A DNA stretch of 64,000 nt, taken from assembly GCA_030374765.1 (NCBI GenBank), contig JARGXX010000004.1, forward strand, positions 744,001 to 808,000, in the 5' to 3' direction. The notes below the pieces were generated by a model, which did not search any database, had not been told where the DNA came from, and worked only from the letters and a program-made list of their open reading frames with translations. Shown here piece by piece: positions 52,671 to 64,000 of the stretch (its first letter is position 1; each line of letters begins with the position of its first letter). This DNA comes from Agarophyton chilense. Its lineage: Eukaryota; Rhodophyta; Florideophyceae; Gracilariales; Gracilariaceae. Made by a program: the position numbers and the translations under genes.

Positions 52671-54104
52671 TTATCCCACCTGGGCTTTAACAACCGATGC
52701 CGGGATTCCCGTCCGCGTTCTGCGGTGATATGACACCACCTTCGAACGTGGGAGATGTTCCATCGGCTCATCCGAATCCCATTCGGGCCCTAAACCGTAC
52801 CAACGGACGAGGTATTGAATATAACCATCCGGATGGTATGAGTGCTCCACTATGTGGTCGACCACGAACTCCTTCTCGTAGACTTCCCGCCCTTGCGGTG
52901 TACGCGTCACCGGACCAAACCGGTGTACGTCCGCAAGTGCGTGTGGGCTACTGTGCCCTTCCCCCGAGGGGTCCATGGGTTGGCGTTGCCTTTCCATGCC
53001 CTGGGTTGGGGAACGAACCGGGTTCCGGGTTGCCTTGGCCGCTTGGTGGGTTGCTTCCGCCAAGGCGTCATGACGAAGAGCGTCAGTTCGACGGCTTCGG
53101 CCGGAGGCCTTCCCGTGGGGCAATTCTCCCAGTTTTTGGGTCGGAATGCTTTCCGAGATTTCTCGTGCAGAGGCTACCCTTCGGGGGAACGCGGACTCAT
53201 CCCAAGGCTGGGTTTCGCGGTCGCGTTCCGCGAGTCGTCGGGGTGAAATCCGTCGCGACGGTGCTGGACTTGACGCGGGAGGCGGTTTCATCACGGGGCG
53301 TCGTGCCTTGCCGGGTGAGCTGCCTTTGGCGTTGATTGGCGTATCTCCCGAGCCGGGTGTCGTCTGGTCACGTGACACGTCCGGCTGATGGCTGGGAGTA
53401 CTCCGTGCCGAGCTGCGTTCCGCCTCCTCACGTGAGGGCGTGTGCAACGGCGCTGCCGGTATGTCTGCTCGCTTAAGCGACACAGTACCGCGACGGGAGT
53501 GCAACTCCGGGTCAACCGTGCCTTCCTCACCAACGGGCGGCGAAGTGCGCGGCGGGGAACCCCTGCGGGGAGCGAGTTCGTCCTCAATTATCCCTTTCGA
53601 GGGTTCAACCTCACCCAGTGACGAGGTGCTTCCGTCCTTGACGGGCACATTCTCCGGGGTGACCGGTGCCCCTTCAACAACGCGGTCGGGGTCAACCGAG
53701 ACACTCAGAGTGCGTCCGCCACTGCGCCCGGATTCTGAACCAGCATCAAGCGTGCTGGGTGTGAGTCTCCTGTCTGCTACGGTGTGCTTGCCCGGCTTAG
53801 CCGGTGTGTCCTGCCGTACAGTACGAGGGACCACTTCCGATCGATTCGGCCTAGAGGAGCCTGCGAGGGCGTGCTCTAAGTTTTCCAGCGTAGCTGGTGT
53901 CGACGAACCGTGACCCACGGGCTGCGGGTCAACGCTCGACGGCATAGCCGGTCCAGTATCGCGAGGGCGAACATGCGCATCCGAATGTTTCGGGAAAATT
54001 ACTAAGTCCTTCAGAACCCCTCCCAAAGGGCGTGCACCACCTATCCCCCTTCTCAGATGGAGCGACAACCTCGACAAGGGACGTCGACGCCGTCGGGAAT
54101 ACAT
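52671..54104 (-). other. pol-tail region with chromodomain, copy 1 (element part)
   Basis: A fossil part of the LTR element. A low-complexity Pro/Ser/Arg-rich linker leads into a chromodomain (V-D-H-I-V-E-H-S-Y-H-P-D-G-Y, then Y-L-V-R-W-Y-G-L-G-P-E-W). Chromodomains at the end of pol guide integration of chromoviruses to marked chromatin. It is clearly related to the regions at 55278-56591 and about 56700-57100. Confidence 0.8.
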
Positions 54105-54855
54105 CCGCTGTGCACGTCCACATTTCGGTTACCGGTAGACACCTCCGCCTGGAGCGAATCCACTGCGATTTCATCGGCTCATCCTCATGAGAGAGAAATT
54201 ATATCTGCGATCGCAGTGCGCCCCGCGAGTTGCGGTTGTGATCCTCAGCAAGAGTGAAGCGCAATCACCAAGTTTCACGACCATTCCTTGTCGGGTTCCC
54301 TTGTTGTGGATACTGTAGTCCGCCATCTCGATTGTTCGGTTGTGTTGCACCTCTGCTTGCGCGGTATATCCCTCCATGAGCTGTTTTTGTCAGCTTCATA
54401 GCCTTCACATTCCTCCCTGAGGCGTTCCGATTTCTCCCTGAGAGAGTACGCGGCCACCGAATCATCGGACCACCTCCCCCCCGCAAGGGTAGGAGCGCAC
54501 GAGCTTCGTCAACACGGCTAGTGCCCGGTGTCGTGGGTCTTGACTTCCAGTGTCCTTCCCGTGCTGTCTACTAACTCCCAAGGGAAATCGTGTCTCGAAC
54601 CGAGTTCCATCTTCCCGCCGACTGGCAGTTTTTCCACCGGTCCAAACCAGGATTACCGGGTTCAAAGCGGTCCACAACGCAAAACGCGGATAACTTCAGA
54701 TGCAAAAGTCCTGGCACTAACCTGACTAGTCGGCGTACTCACACGAAGCAGAACGTTCAATTGCACCCAAGAATGAGAAGATTGAACACCATTAAGTGGG
54801 AAGTCGCGAACTGTTTCAGTTCAGGATAAAAATAGAGCGGCAAACTGAAAAGATG

Positions 54856-55281
54856 TCATATCTCTGACGTTTTCCAAGATAATTGGGTTCCGTCTTCGCC
54901 ATGGCGCTTGTATATCTCCAGAATAGTCTGTGTCCAAGTCTCATCCGAATCAGAGTAGTATTCCTGAAGTAACGGGGTTTCCGCAACTGGAATCCAGGTA
55001 TTACTGTAGAGATGAAACATCCGATTCCGGAGAAAGCAACCGTAAGCAAACGGGGAGCCAAATCGTTCTGAACGATTAATAAACAAACGAGGAAGGTCTC
55101 CAGGTGACCTGTAGTGTACAGTAGCACCCGCGCAGCGGTGATGGACCAAGTCCACATCCCAAGTATGGGGCTTCACCACCACGACTCGTGGGCGACCAGC
55201 GGCAACAAAGCTGATCAAGAAACGATGCAATCGGTTGTTGTACACCATAACGAATGGGGACAAACCTTGATTACGGATCAC
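54856..55281 (-). other. ORF of non-element type inserted between the pol-tail copies
   Basis: This 141-codon frame (M-I-R-N-Q-G-L-S-P-F-V-M-V-Y) has ordinary protein composition: G-R-P-R-V-V-V-V-K, F-I-N-R-S-E-R-F-G-S, Y-S-N-T-W-I-P-V. It resembles neither gag nor pol. It lies where copy 2 of the tail stops in the middle of its chromodomain. Captured host sequence is the most likely origin; the source gene was not recognised. Confidence 0.45.
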
Positions 55282-56591
55282 AGAAGCAATCGTGAACCAG
55301 CAAGCTGGATGAAAAACCCATCAAGTGTAAACAACCGAAAACGAAAGGGGCGATCAGACACGACAACAGTCGGGACCCGACCGCTAAGAGCGAGCGTTGT
55401 TGTGACCTCACACACGCGATACTGTATGTAACCATGCCGATGGTAAGAATGCTCCACGACGTGGTCGATAACGAACTGGTCGTAGAATTTCCGGCCCTGC
55501 CGTGCCTGTGTCACAGTGTCATACTGGCAGCTTTCCGCCATCGCGTGTGGGCTACTGTGTCCGTCCCCGCAGGGGTTCACGGCTTGGTACGGCCTTTCCC
55601 TGACCTGGGTACGGATACGAACCGGTTTCTGGGAGGCTTTGACCGCTTGGCGTGGTACTTCCGCCATGGCGTCGTGACGAGAATCGTCATTTCGACGGCT
55701 TCGGCCGAGGGCCTTCCCATAGGGCAATTGTCCCAGTTTTCGGGTCGGGGATCTTACCGAGACTTCTCGTGCAGAAACCACCCTTCGGGGGAACGCGGAC
55801 TCATCCCAAAGCTGGGTTTCTGGATCGCGCTCCACGAGTTTCCTTAGTGGAATCCGTCGCGACGGTGATGAACTTGACGCAGGAGGCGGTTTTGCCACTT
55901 GGCGTCGTCTCTTGACGGTTGAATCGCCTCGAGCGCCTATTGGTGCATCTCCCTTGTCGGGTGCCACTTGGTCACGTGACGTGGCCAGCTGATGGCTGGG
56001 AGCGTTCCGCGCCGTGCTGCGTTCCGCCTCCTCACGTGAGGGCGTGTGCAACGGCGTTGCCGGTGTGTCGGCTAGCTTCGGCGACAAAGTACCACGTCGG
56101 GCGTGCATCTCCGGCTCAACCGTGTCTCCATCACGAACGTGCTGTGACGTTTCCTGCGAATTGTCCCTCTGGGAAGCAAGGTGGTCACAAACTATCCCTC
56201 TCGAGGGTCCAACTTCACTTGGCGACGAGGTGCTTCCGTCATCGACGTGTCCGTTCTCCGGAGTGACCGGTGCGACTTTGACAATACTGTCGGGGTCAAC
56301 CGAGACAATCGGACTGTATCCGCGACTGCGCGAGCGTCCTGAACCAGTGTCAAGCGTGCTGGGTGTGTTTCTCCCGTCCTGTACGGTGTGCTTGCCCGGC
56401 CTAGCCGGTGTGTCCTGCCGTGTAGTTGGTGTCCACACTTCCGGTGTAGTCGGCTCAGAGGATCCCGAGAGGGCCTGCTCTGTAGTATCCAGCGTAGCTA
56501 GTGTCGACGATCCGTGACCCACGGGCTGCGGATCAACGCTCGACGGCACGGCCGGTTCAGTGTCGCAAGCCCGAAAATAATCCTTCGACAA
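55278..56591 (-). other. pol-tail region, copy 2 (element part)
   Basis: A diverged duplicate of the region at 52671-54104, sharing S-S-V-D-P-Q-P-V-G-H-G-S-S-T, L-H-T-P-S-R-E-E-A-E-R-S and W-D-E-S-A-F-P-R-R-V. It reaches the beginning of the chromodomain (H-V-V-E-H-S-Y-H-R-H-G-Y-I-Q-Y) and then continues into unrelated sequence. Confidence 0.78.
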
Positions 56592-56618
56592 GATCGCTTC
56601 GGCGAGAGATTTTCCACT

Positions 56619-58940
56619 TTATGGCAAGACAACAGATGTTGAATCCCATTGGTGGGCACCATCCGACACAACAGCGGTAGACCTTCCCCAAAAGGGCAAA
56701 AGATCCAGAGTGGATGTTATGACTAGCGTAGTTCCATCATAATCCGGAATGTCCGGCTCCCCTCCGTCATCTTCGACGTGTAAAGCATCCGGACTGACCC
56801 GTGCGTCCACGACGACAGTATTGGTAACAACCGAGACATTCGGGTTTCTCTCGCATATTTGCGGTTGATCGACATCAGATTCCAGTGTCCTGGGTTGGGT
56901 TTCCTCGCGAGGTACGGTGTGCTTGCCCGGTATAACCGGTATGTCCTTCCGTACTATACGAGTTGAGCCGTCGGACGAGATCGGCTTAAGGGAGCCCGCG
57001 AGGGCATTCCTTTCAGTACCCAGCAATGCTGTCGAAAGAGAACCGTGATTCACGGGATGCAAATGCAAAAAACCATGAATGTCTTCCAACGGCGGTGCCG
57101 GTGATGTTTCGCGAGCGCGACTAACATTCAGCAACGACTTCGCTTCGGCGGGAGACTTTCCATTGCGTGGCGCTTTCTGCAAACCAGAATCCCCGTGGGG
57201 AGTGCCATCGTGCACAGATGCGGTAGAACTTCCTCGAGAGGACTCAGCATCAGTGGCACGGTGCAGATGAGTGCAGGGCACGTCCGTCGACGAAGCTTTC
57301 CGTCCACCAATATCCATTTCGATGTGTCCAGAGCTCCGTGTACCACCGTTATCATGACGCGACGAAGCGGTAACAGTCTCTCGACGAGAGTCAACATCCT
57401 CTACCCCTTCCTTAGACGGAGCGGCATAGAGAGTGGTAGAAACGCCCAACTGGCGGGGATAGACACCGCGCCGTGGCGTGAGAGAAGAAAGGCCATTCAG
57501 GCCAGCGTCCGATTGAATCGGTATATCAGAGATTCCCACGGGTGGGTTGTAGAGCGGGAATCGCTTATTGGCGGGTAAAGCAACCATCTGGATGGGATAG
57601 ATTAGCCCTACCGTAGAAACGGGAACTTCCGCAATATGCGAGGGATTCTGAGAACCATCCTCGTTGCGAGGGGCTGAAGCATCCAGAGTTCTGTTAAATG
57701 GCCCTCCTCTGCGCCTTGGGCGTGTGCAGGCCATCGAACGCTGAACAGCGGAAGGCATTACTGAAAGCCACGAGTTCCAGCAACTCTCATGATCCGAACA
57801 ATTCGGTAGCCCATCCAGCAATGGCTGGGCTTTGAAATTCACCAACTCATGTGGTATCTTTCCGACGTCAGTCGTGCAGAACCGACGGTAGTCGATGACA
57901 ACAATCCAAGAACCATTGGATAACTTAACCAGTACTGCTGGTGGCGACACACACGGCAGTGTGGATAAGTTCAGCGTAGACTGGGGACCTCCGACGAGAT
58001 TATCCCCCTCCTCAGAGTGACCCATTCCGGTTGAACTGGTACGATCCCCTTGAAGGGTAAAGATAGACATGGGGTGAGGAGCAACTCTTCCAATGACTTG
58101 GTTCCTAACCAGATACTGGTGTTTCTCTCCAAAGTTGGAAACACATACACAAAACGACTTGTCGGGCTCAATGTGAACCATTCCATCCGCGAAAGCGAGT
58201 TGATGCCTGTTCGACAGTGATGGTATCGGTCGAACGATTCGAGTACCGTGCTGACGAGAACTGACACGCACCCAAGAGTGGGACTTTGGCGGAATGAAAA
58301 TCGACTCGTCGACACGAAGCTTCGTAGACTCGCGAAAAGCGGCGGGGAACTCCTGTGCAGCAGGAAGAGGAACATACTTCTTCGATGCACGCTTCGGCGG
58401 ACGGCGGACGATGGGAACAGAGGATCCATCGTCCAATTCCACACGCTTTAAGCGGGGTTCAATCGCTTCGACGAAACGGTGGCAAAAATCACAACCCAAG
58501 ATGAGAGGGGCGGGGAGTGACCGACAGACAATAAAGTGCAGCTTCACGACGCAGGGTCCTAAGCGTACCACCAAATCGATCACTCCAACCGTTTCTAACG
58601 GGTTGTTACCAGCGTCAGCGGCGTCTAATGCTACGCAACGGCGGATTTGCGACTGCAAAGCAGGTGGTAGGATAGAATCCACGACGAAGTTCGGTTCTGT
58701 ACCTGTATCCAACACAGTGAGAAAACGCACCATGAACTTGGTAGTAAGGCCTAGGTCAGCGTAAACTTTAAAGTTTCGCTTCGCCATGACCATGACTCTT
58801 TCCGGGAACCGGTTGTGATGTACCCGTTTCCAAGGTCGACGTAAAACACTAAAGTGTTCAGAGTCCACGTCTGAGACGGCCTGTTTCCTTGAGAGGATTT
58901 TGACCTGGGAGCGAGGCGGGGACGCCTCGGGCGCCGACAA
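56619..58940 (-). other. protease and start of reverse transcriptase, plus a third tail-like stretch (element part)
   Basis: A long frame of the fossil element. Near its start V-L-D-T-G-T-E-P-N-F-V carries the D-T-G of a retropepsin, followed by P-L-I-L-G-C-D-F, the usual second protease block. Later W-I-V-V-I-D-Y-R-R-F resembles the first RT block. The last third (about 56700-57100) resembles the tail copies (P-G-K-H-T-V-P-R-E-E-T-Q-P). The copy is defective. Confidence 0.75.
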
Positions 58941-59037
58941 CCTCGATGTCAGGGACGCCTCTCCCGAAGGGGAGACTCCCGAAATCAGTTTTCCTGAGTC
59001 CCATCCGCCTGGGGCGGGGCCTCAGAATCCTGAACCA

Positions 59038-61176
59038 CTAGCAATGGGGCGCCAGCGGCGGGGTTTGAAGGAACGGGGCGCTGGTCGGGAGCCTGCTCGG
59101 CAGGGTAAAACAACGCATTGCTCGGTTTCGCCTCCGGAATACTCCGTGGAAATCGATCTTCGCTCGAAGATACGACGTCATCGGAACAATCCGCTTTTCC
59201 ACTGGGGTCAACGCCTCATAATTACCGATTACTCGGGCTACTTCCCTCATGGTGAGGATACAGTCCGGTGAAATGTGACCGTGTTCGTAGCATATGTGGC
59301 ATATGAGTCCCTGGCGTGAGGGCTGCAAACCGGAGCGAGCATCCGTGAACTTCACCGCTTGGCGGGTATCCTTCCATCCAGGGCGACTCTGTCGGAACGC
59401 ACCGTTTGAATACGGGATGCGAGTTCCGTGAACACGGGGAGAGTCTGCGTACAGCAGGGGTCCATCCTGGGCCGTATCATATGAGTCGTCCGTCGTAGAC
59501 GGTAGTTCGGTTGTCGGGACCGAATGGATATCGCTTCGGGCGAAGTGTACGTTGTCGTACTCCTGTTGGGGGCGCTCACTCGCAATCAGCGATAGGGATG
59601 GCGACTTCGTTTCCATCACCAACGCCTTGGCGGTTCGCGACCTGTGTCCGGGGGCACGAGCTCTTAAAGCGTCACCTTCCGCTTGCGCGTGTTGGACCAA
59701 CTCCAGATACGTGGTCTTCCTTTGGTCTTCCCGGTAACGGGCCACGAGTGTTCGGATAGCGGGGTCCAGTCCATCGATGAACATGGTGCAGCGCTCTCCG
59801 GCGGAGTGTACGTTCCCACTACGGTGGAAAGCCTTGTTCAGGCGCACCGAGAATTCGGTTTCCGTTTCTTTAGACTTCTGGCGCGTATCGCGAAGAGCGA
59901 GAATGGCCGACTGAATCGCGTAATTAGTGGCGTAGGACCTCAAGAGGTATTGTACTTCTTCTGGCCAGCAGGTTACCCTTCCTTCGGAGGCTCTAGACGA
60001 ACCTCTTACAGAGTTGTATTGATCCTCGGCGAGGCCTTTCATAAAGTACGGGAGTGCAATAAACGCCTGTACTTCGGTCATACCGAGACTATCCGCTTCG
60101 GCGACGAACCTCGCAAGGAAATCCAACACCAAAATGGGGTCTTCTCCAGAAAAGCTCTGGTTCCTGAGGGACAGTTGCATACGCTTTATGCAATCCTTCA
60201 CTCTACCCGTGCCACGGGGCGTGCGATCCAAAGAGGAGTTCTCTAGCCGATAGTATCGGTAAGAAACCAACTTCTTGTACAGGGGGTTGGTGCATTTCAG
60301 GTCCTTCAACCCGGAGTGTTTCCTTCCCTTCTCGCGGGCGCGGATCACACCTTGGGTGGCAGACGACCGTTTAGAACGGGATGAACGCCTGCGATGGCCA
60401 TCGTCAGAAGACGAATCTGAAGAGTCCGACCCATTTGAATGGTGAGAGCCACGCGACGACCGTGAGGAGTTCGACGAGTCCGAGTCATCGCTGTCACGCT
60501 TTCCACGCCGACGGCGGGTATCATCCCTTTTCCTCTCGTGTTTCGCTTGGTGCGACACAGCAACCGGCTTCTCCGGGACGTCTTCCATCAAGATGGTTTG
60601 TTCTAACGTCTGGGGACGGGCGCTAACACGATTGAATCGGGTCTCGACACCTTCCACGTAAGCGGCGGGACCACCAAAACATTCCAACAGGGTGTTGACG
60701 TCCGCCCGCAACAAGCGGAGGTCGTCAACCACTTCCTTCATAGAAGAGCCATCACACCTGGAACGCAGGGCTTCGAACTCTTCCACGAAGGCATTGTGCG
60801 CTTCCCGCATTACGCGGATCTGCTGCCTCACACTTGAGTTGGTGTCGATGTGGAACTCGTTTTTCTGGGCCTTTTCGTCGGCAGGAGCCGGGTCATCCAC
60901 GGCAGGGGCCGGTCCAGCACCAGAATTGGGTCCATTCTTCGACGCCTTAGGCGGTAGCTTGTTGTTCTTGGAGGAGTTCGACCCCTTACTCTTGCCTTTC
61001 GGAGCGGCTTGAGGTAACGGCGGGGGAACCCTTCCAGGGTCCGCAAGCACCACGTCATTGACGGAACGGCTCCGCGTAATCGCGGGTTCCGCTTCCGACG
61101 GTAGTCTTGACATGGTTGTAGCGTTGACCACTAAGAATAGGACAACAAAAGCTTCCACCAAGTGGGTCCAAACCAA
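59038..61176 (-). other. gag region (element part)
   Basis: A 712-codon frame. It contains a Lys/Pro/Ser-rich N-terminus, an acidic and Ser-rich middle (S-D-S-S-N-S-S-R-S-S-R-G), a helical capsid-like part (Y-F-M-K-G-L-A-E-D-Q-Y-N-S-V) and a CCHC zinc knuckle, C-H-I-C-Y-E-H-G-H-I-S-P-D-C, at about 59260-59305. This is the order expected of Ty3/gypsy Gag, and the reading frame looks long and whole. Confidence 0.82.
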
Positions 61177-61273
61177 GAAATTGGAAAGCAGTTCTCGACG
61201 AGAGAAGACAGCACAGCAATGTGAAAAACAACCAAACCAGGTCCCCCTGCCCTTCTAAGTCGGGAGACCAGTT

Positions 61274-62067
61274 TGTAGTGCAACGCCAAGGGCGGCGGAA
61301 ACACACGAAGATGTCCGAGTCTTCCTCCAAGGAGGGTAGCACGGCGACGGAGCCTCTCCGGAGTGAACACGACTAAGTCGGGGTGTAAGGCCGAGGTTCA
61401 CCTGCACGCCAAGCGGGGAGAGTGCGGGATGCTAGAAGGGAGTAGACCAGGTATGAGCTGTATTCCACGGGAGTGGGCAAGTGATAAAGGGGGGACCACC
61501 CAGTGGGGGCGATCGGGGGCATGGGCCACGAGAGCCAAAAGAAATATGTAGCAAACCCAATACTGGGGCGAGAACACGGCAGTGGTATGAAAACTATACA
61601 CGCTAACAGCGGTGAGTCTCCTGTTGACGCAGGGTGGATAAGTCTACCGTTAGTAACGCGGCTTCACCTCCGTAGAGTGTGGAAGACTCGCGAAAGCGGA
61701 AAAAGACTTAGAGCCAAGAACCCTGGTTGGGGAGGTTTACTGAGTGTCAGGGCGAGGTCGCCCTGGCACTATATAGTGTAGAATACTGTAGAGAGCTCCC
61801 TAACCTAGTGTAATAAAGCTAAATAAATAGAGAAATATCCAGTTATGCTGTGCCAACCTGTCCTGGCCCACCCATGGTACACGTGGGTAAGTCACACCCG
61901 AATCGGGGCCACGTAGCACGGCCGCCGGTGCACTTCGCGTACAACGCGTATACACCTGGCTACGCCAGCCCGCTAGTAGCGGTACTACTCATAGATCTCA
62001 CAAGTATCGCCCGAGGCGGAAAAACAACCAAGTCCTGGAAAACGGCCCTCACGAGGGTTGCACTTCA
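61274..62067 (-). repeat. 5' LTR of the 11-kb element (794 bp)
   Basis: Direct repeat of 51026-51819, with the same ends. The outer flank GTACC matches the flank of the other LTR. ORFs inside it simply mirror those in the other LTR. Confidence 0.92.
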
Positions 62068-62147
62068 GTACCAATGCGATTCAAGTGTCTTTTACGTAAA
62101 TGATATAGAAATAACGTAGTAGTGTCATGTTTGCCCAATTGACTATT

Positions 62148-63463
62148 TTAGGGAGCTGAAGTCTCATCATCGGAACAAACACCTCCAAAACGCGTGTCCA
62201 AACGCATCCTTTTCTTTTCGCGGTAGCGCTTTAAAATTTCCTTACGTTTGGCACAGGTTGATTCACCAATTATGCCGAGTCTATTTTTCACTCGTGCATA
62301 ATGTTCACCGTCAATTGCACGTAGTGGGTGCCAACGAATGTGTAGATTCGTTATGGCATAAGCAAACTGAAAAAAGTCGTCGTATATCTTCTCACTCCAT
62401 CGCCATTTCACAGCAAACAAACTCAACAAAGTCGTAACACCTCCGAAATAATTTTCCACGATGATACGATCGGATGAAACTTTCCTATTTCGACTAACCT
62501 GTTCACTGGACAGGAATCCATTCTTTGGCTTACTAATAGGATGTAGAAGCAAAACATATTGTTTATTCCCTTCATATTCCTCATCAGCCAACACAGCCCA
62601 AAAGTATTCATATTCATCATTGAGTTGACCAACATCGGCTATTTCCTTTTCATCGTCTCTTTTTTCCAGTTTCTCGTTATGAAAATTTATATTTTCATAT
62701 AATATATCTACATCTGCCTTAGATCCAGAAAACTGATTGGATGTCCCAAGCATACCGTTCGGCAATACTGGGATTTCGCTTTTGTATCCGTACAGTTTAT
62801 GTTTACCACTGTCGTACATCTTAAACGCTTCTATGAGCCCACTTGGTCGATTATTTTGATGGAAAAAACATCATTGGCATACCTAGCGTACTTATAGTTT
62901 GCGAACTTTTTTCCTTGCTTTACCATCTTACTAAAACAACATTTGCCATCCAAATCGAGCATGAAAGACTGCATAAGATCATCAGATGGCATGAATACAA
63001 ACTTTGTGATCATACGCTCGAACTTTGGCCTCTTCATGCTAAACATTCTGAAGAGAAAATCTCACTATCTACCGTGTTTGAGAAGAGTTAAGGCCATGAA
63101 CAATATATCCTTTGCACTGGTCTTATAGAGACGACCGCGACCAGTGTTCCAAGAAAATAGCACTTGTTTCTCCATTCCACGCCATAATGCTTGAAATTAT
63201 CTTGCATTGAAATTGTTCATGCGATAAACTGTATAAGATCCACCGTCTCTGAAAAATGAATCGAATACAGGACAATCGGAGTCACACTCTTCATCGCTGT
63301 CGGAAAAGTCAAGGGTTGTGTTGTATTTTTCCATCTCCTGATCGTAGTTTAGCTTGTCTTCGGTTAGAAGTTCAAGGGCTGTTTTCGTCTGCTGTGAGGA
63401 TAGAAAGTGTTCTTCCGTCGTTTTGAACGCGACAAAGAAATACTTGACGAAATGGAACGGCAC
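62148..63463 (-). mobile_element. decayed DDE_4-type (Harbinger/IS5-like) transposase
   Basis: Three pieces run in order on the minus strand. 63463-63197 is acidic (D-F-S-D-S-D-E-E-C-D-S-D-C). After a frame change, F-S-W-N-T-G-R-G-R-L and A-L-T-L-L-K-H-G (about 63180-63080), then K-R-P-K-F-E-R-M-I (63046-62831), give the N-terminal domain of a protist-type DDE_4 family. After a stop, 62819-62148 holds the C-terminal half with S-D-R-I-I-V-E-N-Y-F-G-G-V (the Glu block), K-W-R-W-S-E-K-I-Y-D-D and N-L-H-I-R-W-H-P-L-R. The element is a dead DNA transposon, distinct from the intact Harbinger ORF at 30.7 kb. Its terminal repeats were not found. Confidence 0.65.
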
Positions 63464-63807
63464 TTTCGATAAGAGTCTCGAGCAATTTGGTCTACCTACT
63501 TATAGGCTTACAACCCAGAAGCGATCGAGTGAATGCACAATTACTCTCTTACTGAGAGTATAACAGAGCTGCGATTGAATTCAATAGGTATATGCGTTTG
63601 TACTCAGATAGTTGTCGAATCATAACGGGTACGTCGTTGAGGCACAGTATTTCTAACAATTCAAACTGTTTGTTACATGAACTATGTAACTGCGTAGTTA
63701 TTTTGAATTATGATAGGTCTAGTATGTGATATTGCACAAATCTGGATGACTACGTGGTAGTCTATCATTACGTGGAAGGTCTAGTGGATAGTAGCAACTG
63801 TACGCTC

Positions 63808-63866
63808 CGCAAATCTGAGAAATGACAAGGGGAATAGTTTCCCCTTGTCATTTCCAATGATTTGCG
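63808..63866. other. very strong hairpin
   Basis: GAAATGACAAGGGGAA pairs perfectly with TTCCCCTTGTCATTTC around the loop TAGT. A further 8-bp pairing (CGCAAATC with GATTTGCG) follows after a small internal bubble. The total stem is about 24 bp. It has no adjacent gene and resembles a small foldback transposon or a transposon end. Confidence 0.7.
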
Positions 63867-63985
63867 ATCGTCAGCATCTGCTCATGAGTCAGGGTTGTTG
63901 GATCTTCTCCACCAGTTGTATCAAAATAATTACCATATTTCCCAACCCTTGACACTCTATTCTTGCAGTCAGTGAAATTTATATG

Positions 63986-63998
63986 AAGTCTGTTTCAA
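63986..63998 (+). repeat. possible end of another Tc1 element, cut by the window edge
   Basis: AAGTCTGTTTCAA is identical to the left outer motif of the Tc1 element at 49720. Only 13 bases are visible, so it could be chance, but the match is at the known end motif. Confidence 0.35.
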
Positions 63999-64000
63999 GA

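Larger units (their letters stand above)
51026..62067 (-). mobile_element. 11.0-kb Ty3/gypsy-type (chromovirus-like) LTR retrotransposon, defective
   Basis: Two direct LTRs of 794 bp (51026-51819 and 61274-62067) flank the element, and the five bases outside are GTACC on both sides (51021-51025 and 62068-62072). The element reads on the minus strand. Just inside the right LTR is TGGTCTCCCGAC, a plausible tRNA primer site. Just inside the left LTR is a purine-rich tract (AGGAGGGGGATA). Parts in order: gag with a CCHC knuckle, retropepsin, the beginning of RT, then repeated pol-tail regions with a chromodomain. I did not recognise the central RT, RNase H and integrase, so it looks non-autonomous and broken. 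About a dozen LTR differences seen by eye (roughly 1-2 percent) suggest a young insertion. It inserted two bases from a Tc1 end. Confidence 0.92.

Noticed and set aside
52697-53913. Plus-strand ORFs over the pol-tail region
   Set aside because: They are shadows of the minus-strand tail region, whose motifs and second copy show the true coding strand.
1-64000. CRISPR arrays, rRNA or tRNA genes, bacterial operons
   Set aside because: No regularly spaced repeats, rRNA-like blocks or convincing tRNA boxes were seen. The gene content is eukaryotic.

Overview
The window is eukaryotic nuclear DNA. Most recognisable host genes are intact single exons (nitrate transporter, FCF1, PLRG1, sulfotransferase), and the one intron-bearing live gene has a single 166-bp GT-AG intron. 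Compact intron-poor genes, a cytosolic-type sulfotransferase, an NRT2 transporter and heavy loading with LTR and DNA transposons fit a red macroalga of the Chondrus type. That assignment is inference from gene content, not a database match.

Layout. 0-5 kb: mostly decayed sequence, with a Tc1/mariner remnant (2.4-3.2 kb), a MITE-like repeat and an unrecognised ORF. 5.3-7.3 kb (minus): a two-exon small probable mitochondrial membrane protein and a sulfotransferase. 8.5-15 kb: a decayed pogo-type transposase, a chromodomain-bearing LTR-retroelement tail and an LTR copy. 17-21 kb: a hypothetical minus-strand protein and the NRT2 nitrate transporter with a TATA box. 23-30.2 kb: four neighbouring decayed host-type genes (an unknown spliced gene, a bromodomain/NET protein, glucose-6-phosphate isomerase and mitochondrial enoyl reductase). 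30.7-38.8 kb: an intact PIF/Harbinger transposase, two retroelement fossils, a solo LTR with a perfect 5-bp target duplication and a decayed coiled-coil gene. 40-47.7 kb: the best host block, with an unknown membrane glycoprotein-like ORF, the convergent pair FCF1 (rRNA processing) and PLRG1 (spliceosome), and a GC-rich unknown membrane protein. 48-49.6 kb: a coiled-coil protein with a 42-bp coding minisatellite. 49.7-62.1 kb: a Tc1 element with two-motif (IR/DR) ends, and next to it an 11.0-kb Ty3/gypsy-type element with 794-bp LTRs. 62-64 kb: a decayed DDE_4-type transposase, a long hairpin and what may be another Tc1 end.

The most unusual signals are: (i) at least eleven in-frame stops in decayed host-type genes, set in frames that otherwise stay open, each explicable by one C-to-T change in a Gln or Arg codon; (ii) glutamate-to-lysine changes at catalytic positions in both the isomerase pseudogene and the otherwise open Tc1 transposase; (iii) an LTR element carrying three diverged copies of its pol tail plus an unrelated ORF; (iv) several long, nearly perfect hairpins outside known genes. 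No RNA genes, CRISPR arrays or bacterial-style operons were seen. All calls come from reading translations and repeats by eye.
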